A stretch of DNA of 64,000 nt from Shinisaurus crocodilurus (Eukaryota; Chordata; Lepidosauria; Squamata; Shinisauridae): positions 263,321,921 through 263,385,920 of the forward strand of contig CM037879.1 of NCBI GenBank assembly GCA_021292165.1, in the 5' to 3' direction. Positions within the stretch are counted from its first letter, which is position 1; each line of letters opens with the position of its first letter. Below, one piece after another: positions 9,203 to 20,929 of this stretch. The position numbers were made by a program, and so were the translations under genes. Under the pieces are notes generated by a model. That model searched no databases. It was given only the letters and a program-made list of their open reading frames with translations, and had not been told where the DNA came from.

Positions 9203-9923
9203 CCAATGTTCTGGGCTCTCTGCTTGACCACATCCCTTGGAGGCAAAGGAAGCAACTAATCCAGAAGTTGCAGGCTGCCTGCATGGCCTCACAGGTCAAA
9301 ATGAGTTCCCGCAATGTATGGACTCTGGCTCTGGACTCAGTGGAGCATTTTACCAGGGAGTAAGGCTTTCTCTCTGGGCATACACAGCAAATGGATCTCT
9401 CTGGGCAAATGTGGCAACGAGGTGGCTCACTAGGAGAGTGGGGGGGCCTTTGGCCCTGGAGATATGGGGGTTGTGCCGGAGTGGAACAAAGAATCACGCC
9501 AGGAAAGAATCATGAGGTGAGGCCCACAAGTGTGCAGCAGGATGCCCAAGCAGAAAAAAAAATGAACGACAGCTGCCTGAACTCCAGGGCAGTTACAGGG
9601 TTCAGAACAATGAGCACAAAAGGTTTGATGGTTGATAGGCTGGACCCAGGATGGGTCAAAACAAGGGGACAATAGTTTGGCCCATGCGGAATGAAAGAAA
9701 AGCACAGGGAAATTTCCTTACCCACTGATTGATTGATTGACATCTGGCTGGCTATATGGGGCTGTAGCCAGTACAGAAGAGGAGAATTAGCTATTGGTAT
9801 TCAAAACAAAAGTGGTACAGCTAGGTAATTTTCGACCCTGGACTTAATGATCTCATGGAGACCCCCCCCCCCCGCTTTAGATGGCCATGTGTATAACTTT
9901 AGTTATGAAGCACACATCTAACA
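9203..9923. other. Unassigned noncoding stretch
   Basis: No repeat family or coding signal was recognised. There is a poly-C tract at about 9861-9874. Confidence 0.45.
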
Positions 9924-9956
9924 TTTCTCTTCTCTTCTCTTCTCTTCTCTTCTCTT

Positions 9957-10020
<64 letters not shown>
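9924..10020. repeat. Compound microsatellite (TTCTC)n(TC)n(AC)n
   Basis: Three arrays are joined: TTCTC pentamers to about 9962, TC dimers to 9990 and AC dimers 9991-10020. Confidence 0.95.
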
Positions 10021-10022
<2 letters not shown>

Positions 10023-10747
10023 CTGCCATTTCATGCTTTATAACTGTTCTACATTTCTGGTATGTTAGTACAGCGCCAAACTGTTCATCAACCCTGATTT
10101 AAAACAAACAAACAAAAACTCTGAGCATGTGCAATTTTGCATTTTAAACTCACTTAAATGGCAACACCATCATGACTACAGGTACAAAAGAGAGTTAGCT
10201 TCTGATTTTGCCTCATCCCCTGCCACGCTCTGGGTAGCTATTGCCGTGGGGGAAGCTGTAGGGCCCTGGTCTTTGGCCATAACGTCCAGCCATGGCTGCA
10301 GCACTGAACAAAGGGTATCATTAAAGGCATCCAGGTGGTATCTGAACTTGTTGACGTGTCTAGGAGTTAGGGACACTTTAGGATTGGGCCATTTCCCCCA
10401 CCGAAGCTCAGGATTGGCCGATTCAAAGAGACCCTTGTGGATTCATTGGCTGGGTGGTGGCATAGCAATCAGGCAGGCATTTGCGTCACATGTTTCCATA
10501 GTTACTCCCTTTTATCTAGATGGATGAATGGACTGATACAGGTTAAGTAAGGATGCTCAAGGATTTTGTTTGGTCTGCACTTTTAAGTGAACCAACGTGA
10601 TTCATACTTCCCGGACGAACACATGGATTGGAACCCAGTTCTCCTTCAGTTGTCACGCTTCCCCAGGTTTTGTGAAAAGGTTCTCGGCTCAAAAACCACA
10701 ACAAAATGCATATAAAAATGTGCATTTTGACAAGAAAATACATTTAG
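10021..10747. other. Unassigned noncoding stretch
   Basis: Mostly unique. About 10540-10740 has AT-rich text like the TAGGGATG family interior but without clear ends. No gene was seen. Confidence 0.4.
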
Positions 10748-11035
10748 GGTGCAATCCTATGGCTGCCAGACACTGTCTAGACAGCCATAGGATAGAGCGG
10801 AGTCCCAGCTCAGACCTTGGAAATGCATTTCAAGGTCAGAGCTGGGACCCCGACTGCGGAGCACCCTCCCCCCGCCCTCACAGCTGGCACGGTTCTTTCT
10901 GTGCCAGCTGCAGCTCTGCAGTCGCAAGTGTGACTTTAGAGCTGGTGCTGGGGGGGACATTCTGGGGGAGGGGAGGAGTGAGGCTCTGGGAGCTGTAGTC
11001 CAGCAACATCTGGGGACCCAAGGTTGGAGAGCCCT
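10748..11035. repeat. MITE fragments with short hairpins
   Basis: 'cctatggctgccagacactg' with 'cagccatagg' forms a short inverted pair. At 10883-10912 CAGCTGGCAC and GTGCCAGCTG form a perfect 10-bp hairpin. The end (10985-11035) is half of the 'ccaacaacatctggggacccaaggttggagagccctg' element found whole at 33821-33956. Confidence 0.55.
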
Positions 11036-11317
11036 GGTCTACAGTATGTCTTTTGCAGGACGAGGGAAGCAGGGAGGCAATCCTTGCCTCCGTGCTCCTC
11101 CCGTGCTCGACTGGATGCCTAGGCTGTAATCCTCTGAGTTCGGAGGGTTATGGGCAGCCACAACTGCTTCTACATTCCTGATACCTTATAGAAAAAGAAC
11201 AAAACAAAACTTAAATCACAGCAGCATCATGACTACTGGAATGAAATGATGTTTGCTTCTGCTGCTCTGATGCTAAACCCATTTAGTTTGGAATAAGGAT
11301 CATTTTGTGGTAGAAAA

Positions 11318-11359
<42 letters not shown>

Positions 11360-11764
11360 ATAAAAATGAGCATCTGTTACAATGTATATGTTCAACCAGC
11401 CCCCAGCCCTGCCAACTATAAAATGCTTTTTAAAATAAGAAAGGATGCTGAGGCAAGCAGTGCCGGTCCTGGGGCGAGGCAGGGTGGGTGGGAGATAGCA
11501 CGCCCGGCCCGCATGGTTCAGGTGCTGACATTGGGTCTGTTTGCTACTGGTCCCCATCAAATGCTGCTCTCTGGGTGGTCGTTTGGCCTCCCCAGTGTGT
11601 GGGGCCCTAGATCTCAGCCCCACAGCCCTAGCTGTGTGGACTAGCCTACCAGGGATGAAATGAACTTGATTTTGTTTTCTCAAAAGGAATTTCACCTTAT
11701 CCGCTATAGCTGTAACTTTTAAAACTGAAACGTCATTTTGCAATCTGGGGGAGAAAGAACAAGT
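11036..11764. other. Unassigned sequence with a TA microsatellite
   Basis: A (TA)n run occupies 11320-11354. About 11455-11640 resembles a GC-richer interspersed repeat ('gcagtgccggtcctggggcgaggcaggg..') that I cannot classify. No gene was seen. Confidence 0.4.
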
Positions 11765-11874
11765 AAGGGCACAATCCTATGCATATTTAGACAGAAAAAA
11801 GCCCTACAACTCCCAGGACTTGGTAGGTCTCCCCCCCCCCCTTCTATCTAAACATGCAAAGGATTGTGCCCTGA
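11765..11874. mobile_element. Palindromic MITE, 'aatcctatgcat' family
   Basis: The left arm 'agggcacaatcctatgcat' with 'tcctacaactcccagg' pairs with the right arm 'ctaaacatgcaaaggattgtgccct'. The same family occurs at 19725-19852, 54920-55037, 55120-55232, 56265-56372 and 59519-59660, with a half copy at 14040-14070. Its superfamily was not settled. Confidence 0.7.
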
Positions 11875-12340
11875 ATCTCCCAGAACTTAGAGGGTTGACA
11901 CAGAAACCATCCATCAATCTCTACTGTGTTGATGACATCGGGGAATTTGATTCCATTATGCCCCCTTGGACAGCCATCCAGCTAAACTAGTGGGATTCGC
12001 TACACTAGTGGGGATATGTGAGTGTTAACAAGAGGAAAACATATATGAAAATACACTCGTGCCAATTGACTAATAATAGTGAACTCCAACAGTTGGTGAC
12101 TGTCCCACATTTCATAGGCAAATAACCTAAAGAATAGATGTCCCTTGTCAATCAGTCTGCCATTTAACCAACGGCATATGGTTTTTGTGTTGGGATCATG
12201 CAACATGTCACAAAGGAACAGACACTGGGCAGTTACTAGGGAGCCTTTGTATGCTTTGGAGGGCAAGGGAAGATGGTATTTTAATAGATTTCACTGGAGA
12301 CTTCTTAGAAAGGTAATCTAATTGCTTAAATCAAATTTGG
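11875..12340. other. Unassigned noncoding stretch
   Basis: No recognised repeat or coding signal. Confidence 0.4.
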
Positions 12341-12740
12341 GGGGCCCATCACAAATCATTACCGTGTCTTTTACCCATCCATCTTTGTGCTGTTCAAACA
12401 AACAGCATATGCGTGTAGACATCCATTAGCTTGGTTCCTTTCAGCGAATGGTGTGTATTTAACCTGCAACTCCTGCTAAGGATGGGCAAGTGACAAAGTG
12501 TATAAAAATGGTGGTTGTGGTGGGGAAATAGCAGGTTTACTTGCACATCTTTAAACATCAACACTGTTTGATCCTTCGGCTTAATAAGGGGGAGAACCTG
12601 AATGCGTTTATATTGTGTTTGATCAGTCTCTGATCATTTCTGCTGCTTTAGCTGCTGTGACATGAGCAGAGGCTTGCAATGGAATGGCTAAGCTGTCCCA
12701 GTAATTCTGCCTTGGTTGTCATTTCAAAGCCCTAATTGGT
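12341..12740. other. Candidate conserved noncoding element
   Basis: Non-repetitive, with words typical of developmental enhancers ('acatccattagcttgg', 'tgatcagtctctgatcatttctgctgctttagctgctg', 'cattataa'-like AT cores and 'ccctaattgg'). Conservation is inferred from texture alone. Confidence 0.3.
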
Positions 12741-13297
12741 AGCCATGGCCAGGCTGGCTCCAGAGGGCAGCAAGGTCAGACATTTGCTCAGGAACCAAGA
12801 CTGGCAAAGGGGCTACTGCCCCAACAGGGCCACCATTCCCACTTACATGGACCACCCCTGAAGGCCAGAGTCGGCACAGGGGGAAAAATCTCTGCCTATT
12901 TGAAGTTCATAGGGCCCACTGGATCCAAAGCCCTGTGGATTCCCAAGGGGCCTGATCTTTGGGCCCCTCAGCTGCACCAGCCTGGAGCTGACAGACATGG
13001 CAAAAAAGAAAGTAGTGGTCAAAAAGGTAGTGGCAGGGAGCCCTTGACTTATTTTCATGTAAGATTTATCCTTTTCGGCACCATGTTGCTGAATTTCCCG
13101 CTGCCTAAATCCAGCCCTCTGGGATTCTCCCAATGGCCATGCCTCTAGACCCGCCCCCTTCCCCCCCGACCACCAATTGTATGGTGGTTTTCCAGCTTTT
13201 GTTCGGTTCTTTCTCCATTCTGAATGGTTGAAATGCCTCTCCTATGACTTGGTTCCAGGCAGTAAGAGCTTTAAGCTAAAATATGCTGATATATCTG

Positions 13298-13328
<31 letters not shown>

Positions 13329-13500
13329 TTTGGTTCCACCCTTTTTGCCTTCAGCCCCACCCGCCACTGTGATGCAGCCCCCGAGAGCCTCTCCAAAATG
13401 GATTATTTATTTAGTTAGTTGTCACAATTCTATATTGCCCAAGAGCTGAAGCTCTCTGGGTGATTTGGCCCTCAGGTTGAAAGAGACTCCATACCCCTGA
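12741..13500. repeat. Unassigned sequence with a hAT-like remnant and (TG)n
   Basis: About 13150-13490 matches a remnant seen again at 16205-16490: shared 'atggttgaaatgcctctcc', 'agtaagagcttt..ctaaaatatgctg' and 'ccccgagagcctctccaaaatg'. A (TG)n run lies at 13298-13325. A short L2-like tail piece ('attgcccaagagctgaagctctctggg') is at 13415-13460. Confidence 0.5.
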
Positions 13501-14437
13501 GCTAGATCCCTGACATCTAGTACTTGCATAGTCCAAGATGCCCCAATTACTAGGGAGGGGGAAACCCTTAAAATGGGACATTTGGAGTGGAGTCTGTTGG
13601 CTCCAATGTCAGTGGGGCCATGTATCCACTCCAGGTTGTAGTCTGAACTTTAAAGGAGCTATCCACAGTGCTGAATGTATTTGGGGGAGGGGGCTGAGAT
13701 TCAGCACCATGGATAGATCCTTTAAAATTCAGAGTGAAGCCCGGAGTGGATATACCACCACACTGAAATTGGAGCCACCCGCTTGTTATTTGTGCTTCCC
13801 TCTCCCTCGTTCCTTCCCTCCCTCCCTCCCCCCCTCTCTCTCACTCTCACTCTCTCTCTCTCTCTCCGTCTCAATCTCAATCTCAATCTTAATCTCTCTC
13901 TCAACAGGGGACTCCAAATATATACTTCCAGTCTACCCAGAAGCCTGATATTTGGCACACACATAGCCCAAGATTACTAGGGCAGTCTTAAAGGCAGACA
14001 TGTATACCTTTATATGTATATAGGTATAGGCCTTTTTTCCTGTCTAAACATGGATAGGATTGCACCCTAAATGGTATACTACTAGAGCAGCGGTACAATA
14101 CCAGTCAATAAATGGGAGTTTCCAGTTGTCATGAATCAGGCTCAACTTTTCTTGAATTTAGTAAAGTGTTGTTGAAGTCGTGAGGTGCAAATAATTAAAT
14201 ATTGGGTTTTTAAAAATAAATAAATAAATATCAAGGTGAGCGCTCCATTTTCAAGCTTGCCTTTCCCTCAACCATGAAAAGTCCTTTTTAAAAAATAAAA
14301 ATAAATAAATAAAAGCTCAAACTTTCCCAGTTAGAGCTAACTAAAGCCTACAAATTGGGAAGGTGAAGTTATGGGATTTTCTCATTTTAAATTTATTTTA
14401 AAAACAACAACCCACCTTTTCATTTGTCTCTCTGATT
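13501..14437. repeat. CT-rich and AAAT-rich low-complexity DNA with a MITE half copy
   Basis: CT-rich low complexity spans 13797-13908. A half copy of the 'aatcctatgcat' MITE is at about 14040-14070. AAAT-type runs are at 14208-14230 and 14290-14312. Nothing coding was recognised. Confidence 0.6.
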
Positions 14438-14438
14438 T

Positions 14439-14548
14439 CTTCTTCTTCTTCTTCTTCTTCTTCTTCTTCTTCTTCTTCTTCTTCTTCTTCTTCTTCTTCT
14501 TCTTCTTCTTCTTCTTCTTCTTCTTCTTCTTCTTCTTCTCCTCCTCCT
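14439..14548. repeat. (TTC)n triplet array
   Basis: About 33 nearly perfect TTC triplets end in CTCCTCCTCC. The long homopurine-homopyrimidine mirror repeat can form triplex DNA. The apparent poly-Phe or poly-Lys frames across it are artefacts. Confidence 0.95.
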
Positions 14549-15060
14549 CTGTAGTAAAATCCAGTGAAATAGTATATCCTTTTATTACTATACAAGATAC
14601 CATAACATGAAATGGGCAAGGGGTGCAGTAAATTGGAGAGGATTTACTGTCATCTCGGCGGAAGTATTTGTTCTTGTATCTTTTCTTTCATTTAAAAAAA
14701 GTAGGGGTGAGCAGTGGGGTGGGGGGCGGCAGCGGAGGGAGAGACAACTTCACAGTGGAGTAAACCTGAGACATAAATTCAAGAGCCAGACAGTTGAATG
14801 AACAGGATAATCGGGGTATTTTTGACAGGTGCGGCAGCCTGCCTATAGCTTGCATATAATCATTACCATTTTAATAAGGCTCTAATAGGGGGGCTGATAA
14901 TTCAATAGGGTGTGAAGATCCTAATTCAACTCCCAATCCCACATGAATGTGCTAGAATTTGTGCTCTTTGTTTTCCTCCTTTATGCTCCTGAATGCCAAT
15001 AATTACTGGCTATAGATTAAAAAAAAAAAAAAATTCTTAGAACTGAAAGCTAAATTAGCT
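14549..15060. other. Candidate conserved noncoding element
   Basis: Around 14820-14960 the text 'cctgcctatagcttgcatataatcattacc' continuing into 'attttaataaggctctaatagg' is AT-rich, non-repetitive and dense in homeodomain-like TAAT cores. No coding frame. Conservation is inferred. Confidence 0.35.
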
Positions 15061-15889
15061 CTCCTAATACTGCACAAGAATGTCAATACTCATGAAAAAA
15101 AGAAGAAGCAAGTGGTGTGTGTGTGTGTGTGTCCTGTCCGTGAGTTGGTGTTTTTTGGGGGTGGGTGGGGTTGTGCGGTTCTTTTTGCATTTTTTTTCCA
15201 GTACACTTGTTGATAGTGGTACTGCAAAGGTCCTACAGCTGAAGAGGTGCGGCTTAGCGCATGAATAATACAACCACTGTTTCTAAAAACCATCAGGGGC
15301 TCCCTTTTCTTCTACCAGAAAACTGTTATACACAGATCAAAGTAGCTGAATTGTGCAATTGTCGACATCTTGTAAAAAAAGGAAAGAAAAAAGGCAACTT
15401 CAGATGTCCCCCAAATGCAGTTTTGTTTGTTCAGTATTGATTTGCCCTTCATTGATAGGGTGTAGCTGGCATCCCTAAACTTCACAGTCAATAACAAATC
15501 TATGTCAGACTTGATCAAAAAGTATTGAGATGCAGTTTAATAAGAAGCCAGCAATCAGCTGAGTGTGTGCAGTGACTAAAAAACAAAATCAGATTTGCAA
15601 AAGAAGCTATTTCTACCAAAGGATTATGATAAATTACTGAAGGAAAATTACATTTAAAAATTTCCTACTTTTTTGCCTCAGGGCCAGCCGAAGGTGGCTC
15701 AAAATGAAATTAATAAATAAAACAGCTGTAGTATATATATAAAAACACATACCATACAACTAAGAAAGTAATATAGCAACAAAATAGTCTTCCTTCTTAT
15801 TCACCAGCCATGTGAAAGCATTTTGATTCACCAGACAAAAGAGACTGTGCCAGATGAATCTTTCTAGGACTAACTAGATGGAGAATCTC
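15061..15889. other. Unassigned noncoding stretch
   Basis: Contains a short TG run (15115-15131) and otherwise AT-rich sequence without recognised repeats or genes. Confidence 0.4.
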
Positions 15890-16500
15890 AGTCCTGGGGC
15901 CACATCTGGCTCTTTTGGGGTCCCGGTTTGCCTCCCTAGGGTTCCCTAGATGGCCCCTCCCCCTGTCCCCACCCCCTTTCTCAGTGGAGGCTGGTGTGAC
16001 TGCTGTGTCAGTGGGGTTCCTTATCCATTGAAGTTTTTATTCTGAGCGTTATAGCAGCTATCCAGGGTGCTGTACTCCATCCCCAAAAATAGGTTCACCA
16101 CCATGGAGCACCATGGATCGCTCCTGTAAGGCTCAGAATAAAAGATGCAATGGATAAGGAGCCCCACTGCCATAGGAGTCGCCAGCCTCCCCCGCCCTCT
16201 CCCCCAACAGCCAATCATTTGCTGGTTTCCCAGCTTCTGTGCAGTTCCCCCCCCCCCCGATTCTAAAAGGTTGGAATGCCTCTCCGAAGGCTTAATTACT
16301 GGCGGTAAGAGCTTTCATCTACAATATGCTGGTATGTTTGTACATGGGGGGGGGGGTTGGCCCCACAGCCCCTTTCCTTTTGTCCCTGCCCCTTTGGCCT
16401 TCAGCCCGCACCTCCATTGGAATGTGCCCCCCGAGAACTCCTCCAAAATTGAGTTCAACCCTCGGACTGAAAGAGGTCCCCCACCCCTGCTGTAGGGAGA
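15890..16500. mobile_element. hAT-like remnant interrupted by a GGCTGG-family MITE
   Basis: Outer text 'cctggggccacatctggctc' on the left and 'gaaagaggtcccccacccctgctg' on the right belongs to the same remnant as 13150-13490. The palindromic GGCTGGTGACTCC-family MITE, copy 2, sits inside at 15981-16193 (TGGAGGCTGGTG through GTCGCCAGCCTCCC). Confidence 0.55.
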
Positions 16501-16658
16501 GTATTCCAAAAATGGGCTGCCCCATGCCAAGGAATGCCATCCCCAGTTCCCTCCTAACTTCTGAAGGTGGACTGGAGGCACCCAGAACAGGGCCCACGAT
16601 GAGGAAGATTTTAGCAAGCAGGCACATTCCTATGGGAGAAGGCTGTCCTTCAGATCCA

Positions 16659-16701
<43 letters not shown>

Positions 16702-17149
16702 GCTTTGGGGTGCTTGGCCCTTCCCTTAACAATGTCCCCAAGTGCAACACTTTACTTTTTTTTTCCATGGGAGAAAGTAAAGGGGTACACTTGCAGACAC
16801 CACTGGGGTAGGAACTAAACTTGATCTCCTGCTCTTTGACTCCAGCAACCCCAGGCATGGAGAATCGGGTCTATTCCTGTTTACAAAGTCCTATCCTGGG
16901 GACTGTTCATTGATCATGGTAGAATGTGAGGGAGGGGCCCATTGAGGGTGTCTTGCCCAAGGGCCCTCAAGAACCCGGAGCCGGCACCGCTCTCCACTGC
17001 AATGAGTGGGGGCTTTTGGGGGGGAGAGAACTTTGCACCCACACCATGGTTCCCATGTTTATAAAGAGCCCACTAGACATAAGTAATAATAGAGCAGAAA
17101 ATAAATAGCAATGGTGAACTCCTCCTAGAAAAAATATTGACCCATGCAA
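16501..17149. other. Unassigned sequence with (AC)n
   Basis: A (CA)n array lies at 16657-16699. The remainder has no recognised repeat or coding signal. Confidence 0.45.
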
Positions 17150-17560
17150 CCCAATCCTACGTATGTTTGCTGAAAAGTATACATTAAATGGGGCTTACTT
17201 AGGTTTGCACAGGTTTGACAGGCCATAAAAGTCTGTCATACTTAGCACCATTTTTGAATATTTGTTTTACCAGAATCACATTATTTTTCTTTTTTCTTCC
17301 ACTTGCATTTGCAATCTTCTGACCTGTGGCCTGGTTTCAGCTGAATCCAGAGCTAGAAGCCGCTAAATAACCTTTGAAGAAGCTATTCTTATTATTTTCA
17401 TCCCTGCCAGCTGGCCATAAGTCAGACCATAATAGCTCTCTTAGTATAAGAAAGGCTGTTCTCGGGAGATTTTTCCCCTACAGAGGTTCTGATAAGATGC
17501 CAAACCTTTAAATAATTATCCTAATTGAAGTGGATCTCTGAAGGTTTGCCCAACCATTGC
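17150..17560. other. Interspersed repeat fragment then candidate conserved element
   Basis: 17150-17220 is a fragment of the 'aatcctacgtatgtttgctg' repeat described at 5686. From 17225 to 17540 the sequence is non-repetitive, with 'aatcacattatttttc', 'ggccataagtcagaccataatagc' and 'aaataattatcctaattgaag', which reads like a developmental enhancer. Conservation is inferred. Confidence 0.35.
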
Positions 17561-19170
17561 AAGAAGCCCTCCCTTTTCCCAATGAAAGGCATATGTATAG
17601 ACAGAGAGCGTTGCCCATGCCCACCCTTGCTTTAAGGTGCCACACGCCTCTTTTTAGACATGTCTATACAGAAGAAATCCCACTGAGTCCAATGGGGCTT
17701 GCTCCCAGAAAAGTGGGTAGAGGACTGCAGCCTTATAGTTATTTTTTGCTGTAGCAGTCCAGCATGGCGACCCTTCTGGATATTTAATAGGGTTGCTGCA
17801 GCCTCAGATTTGCATTGCACGTATGTAGCAAAGCCCCAGGATGTTGCACCGGAGCAGCTGTAACACACAACGCCCTGAGTGAACCTGAAGTGCATGCTGG
17901 TTCTGTCCCCAATGTTCCTCACCTCCCCATGTTGAACAGGGAAGTCCACATGGGTGGGGTTTTTTTTTTTTACTTATGTTTACTTGAACACAAGTAGAAT
18001 CCTTTGCATGATTGGCAACCCTCATAAAGTGAACACAAGTAGAAACCACCTGCAGCCTTTCCTGCTCAACAACACAGGGAAGTCAGGGATGCTGGGGCAT
18101 GTGCAGACTTGTCTCTCTTACTTGTGTTCATGTACCCTGTTCAGGCATAACCTTTCCTTTGGAAGGAAAAAATGATGGTCAAGGGAAGGCACCATCTCCC
18201 CCATTATTTGTCTCCTCCAAATCATCCCCTCTGGAAGCAGTGTTTTTTCTCCTCACCCCCACCAACCCCCCACAATGGCCATCAGAGTTTTGCCACAAAT
18301 ATTTGTGTATAATATTTAGTTCAGGAATGGGGGGACTCTGGCCAGTGGGCCAGATATGACCTACGGGGGGATGGGGTGTCTCCATCTATCCTGCCAGCTT
18401 CTCCCTCAGGCACCATCATCCCCTCTCCCCCAGGCAAGGATATTCTCTTAATTATAGTTACATTTTAACCAATTTTTAGTTAGGACCCTTAGCATGGAAA
18501 GTGCTTAACATTCACAACAGATGTTACAGATTAAGGGTGTACACCTAGTGTAGACATGACATAAACCATCACATTTGTAAATGGCTTCATCATACATCTG
18601 GCTGAACACACCCCGGCGATCTTATGGAGTCTCACTTCCATATGTACATACAGTGGAATGTAACCACTTCAAATGAGATGGTGTGACCACCATGTATGTA
18701 CAGTGTATGCAGTACTTAATTCACAATGGCCTCCATCCAGAAGACACTTGTTCCTAAGTGCTTTTGTATTCAGTGGAATCTACTCACAAACAAGGGTGTT
18801 TTTAAGACACAAAACAAGGAACAGCGCAAAAAGTTTGACAACTCCAGCAGATACAAAGTGGATCAAAGCTAACAATTCCTCATTGTTTGCAACGCTAGCA
18901 GACGTGATGAATTTAGCTTATATGCAGAAGGTTTGGGGAAAACAATTCACCTTGAAGATTGGCAAAACGGTCATATCGGCCATGAGAAGTAGAACTGAAA
19001 GATGTGTTTTATCTGTGTTGTCCTTTGTAATTATGCCTTTGAATAAGAGAAGTATTATCACACCAGGGTCAGTGCCAGAGGATTACCCAAAGTTTTTCAG
19101 ATGGGATGCTAAAGTGGTACAAACAGGTGCACAGACAAAGAGCAAAAAGAGGGGGGGGGAATGAGTGAAA
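17561..19170. other. Mostly unassigned noncoding DNA
   Basis: 17690-18070 has diverged interspersed repeat text. 18320-18380 has a hAT-like fragment ('ggactctggccagtgggccagatatgacctacgggg'). A 163-codon open frame at 18673-19164 on the plus strand shows no recognisable domain and no codon bias; I treat it as chance. Confidence 0.4.
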
Positions 19171-19718
19171 GAAAGCCCTTCCACTTTCAACCACACAGTA
19201 AAATTAATGGTTTCTGTAAATGAATGGCATGGTTAGATTACCATTGAACTTGCAAAATTAGAGGAAGGAGTCAGATTCTTCATTACACTTCTATTTTAAT
19301 TTAAGCAAAAGAGGCCAACCTTAATTGTGCTTTACCTCAAAAAATCTTTTCACTGGCATAATTTTGCAGCAGGCAAAGTGACTCCTGCAAAGAACAGGGC
19401 TTTCTTAAATCTGTTTGTTCCCTTTTCAAACTGTATCCTGCCTGCAGAGAGTTCTCTTTGAATAAACCACGTGCACAGAGAGAAAAGGGAACCGGGCTGA
19501 TGGAGATTTCTAATACTTGATTTGAGGGAGGAGGGGTGAAAACTTTTTAAAAATTGAGAACCAAATGCATACTCAAAACTGGTCTTGATAATGCTTTTTG
19601 GGGCAGATTGGGGCTTAAATTTGTGGACACATTTCTAAAATCTTTTCCTAATCAGCAGCATTTGCCATAAGAACATTAAATCCATACATTGACATGATAC
19701 AGATCTCTCAGCTCTGGA
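19171..19718. other. Candidate conserved noncoding element
   Basis: Non-repetitive AT-rich sequence with 'cagtaaaattaatgg', 'ccaaccttaattgtgc' and 'ggcataattttgcagcaggc', dense in homeodomain-like cores. Conservation is inferred from texture only. Confidence 0.3.
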
Positions 19719-19724
19719 ATGGGT

Positions 19725-19852
19725 GCAATCCTATGCATGTTTAGGCAGAAGAAAGTCCTACAACTCCCAGGATGCCCCAGCCAGCCATGCTGAGAATTGT
19801 AGGAACTTTTTTTCTATCTAAACATGCATAGGATTGCGCCCTTAGAAGTTTA
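19725..19852. mobile_element. Palindromic MITE, 'aatcctatgcat' family
   Basis: 'gtgcaatcctatgcatgttt' pairs with 'aaacatgcataggattgcgcc'. Middle text 'tcctacaactcccaggatgc' pairs with 'gctgagaattgtagga'. See 11765 for the family. Confidence 0.75.
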
Positions 19853-19866
19853 GCATTATATATTCC

Positions 19867-20919
19867 TAGGGATCTCCAATTTGGTGCGCTTGGTGCCTGC
19901 CAGGGCTCCTTGGTGATTAGGGTTTTTTTCTTAAGATTTTAAAAAAATAATCTGGGAGGCTGGCTTGCTGCAAAGCAAAGGGCTGCCCTCCAGTGTCGTC
20001 TTTATTTGGGTTTATAAGAATGGTTTTGGAGCTTACAACCCACGTCTGCCTTGTTCTTAGATTCTTGGGCAACTTACTTTTCTTTTAGTCTCACCAGTTT
20101 CCCTTCTGGAAAATGAGTGTTTTGTGACTGGTCATGCCCACCACGGTGGCCATTTTATGTATGGCCAAGGTACCCCCGTGGCAGGCATTTTGTGAGAGCA
20201 TCTCTCTCAACATTCTAAATGTGCTCACCAACTCAAAAAGGTTGGAGACCCCCCCGATCAGGGCCAGCGCTACCGCTAGGCAAACTAAGCGGTTGCCTAG
20301 GGTACGTGGCTGAAGAGGGCGCAGAAACGCTACGCTCCTCTTCACTGCCGCCGCCGCGCCGCCCCCGCCGCGCCTCCCCCCGCCCGCCAAAGCTGCCGCC
20401 GCACCTCCCCCTACCTGCCCGCCGCCGCTGCCGCGCCTCCCCCGCCCCCGCCTGCCACGTCTCCCCTGCCCGCCCCCGCCGCCCCCGCTGCGCCTCCCCA
20501 CCTGCCGCTGCTGCGCCTCCCCGCCCGCCACCGCGCCTCCCCGCCCGCCTGCTGCCGCCGCCACCTCCCCTCCCCTCCCCTCCCACCCCCCCACCTACCT
20601 TCTCAGCGTCGCTTCCGGAGCCCCGCCCGCGTTGTTTTGGCGGGAGGAACCAGGGCAACAGGGCTTAAACAGCCCTGTTGCCCTGGTTTCCCCGGCAAAA
20701 AACAGAGCGCGGGGGTCCCGTCGCGTCACTTCCTCCTCGGAGGCGGAGGTGGTGGCAGCCAGGGCGGGGGGAAGGTAGGTAGGTAGGTGGTGGCGGCGCG
20801 GGGGGGGGTTGCAGAGCAGGGGTGCTTTGCTCCGGAGCCCCCCCACGGCACGAGAGGGGGGGCGCTAAATATAATTCCGCCTAGGGCGCCAAACTGCCCT
20901 GCACCGGTCCTGCCCCCGA
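19867..20919. mobile_element. Older hAT-like element hosting a GC-rich hAT
   Basis: The left end TAGGGATCTCCAATTTGG pairs with the right-hand text GGTTGGAGACCCCCC at about 20239-20256. The flanking 8-mer TATATTCC occurs at 19859-19866 and again at 20920-20927, beyond the inner element. Removing 20259-20912 and one inner target copy restores a single hAT of about 400 bp. This order of duplications shows that the GC-rich element arrived second. Confidence 0.7.
20259..20912. mobile_element. GC-rich hAT-like element, 'agggcgcagaaacgc' core
   Basis: It starts CAGGGCCAGCGCTACC and ends CTGCACCGGTCCTG. An exact target duplication CCCCCGAT lies on both sides (20251-20258 and 20913-20920). The core has a CCGCC-rich run, then GCTTCCGGAGCCCCGCCCGC, an E2F-like TTTTGGCGGG (20635-20644), a 19-bp-armed hairpin (20646-20690) and GTCCCGTCGCGTCACTTCC. 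The same core is found inside different termini at 46434-47104. No transposase is present. Confidence 0.85.
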
Positions 20920-20929
20920 TATATTCCAA

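Noticed and set aside
8507..9292. 261-codon minus-strand and 196-codon plus-strand frames
   Set aside because: They cross the transposon core and its boundary, include the GACTCG arrays as Ser-Arg/Glu-Ser repeats, and match no family I recognise.
14371..14610. Long poly-Phe, poly-Lys or poly-Glu open frames
   Set aside because: They follow the (TTC)n microsatellite and have no coding context.
18673..19164. 163-codon plus-strand frame as a possible gene
   Set aside because: No recognisable motif, no codon bias by eye and no splice context; compatible with chance in a 64-kb window.
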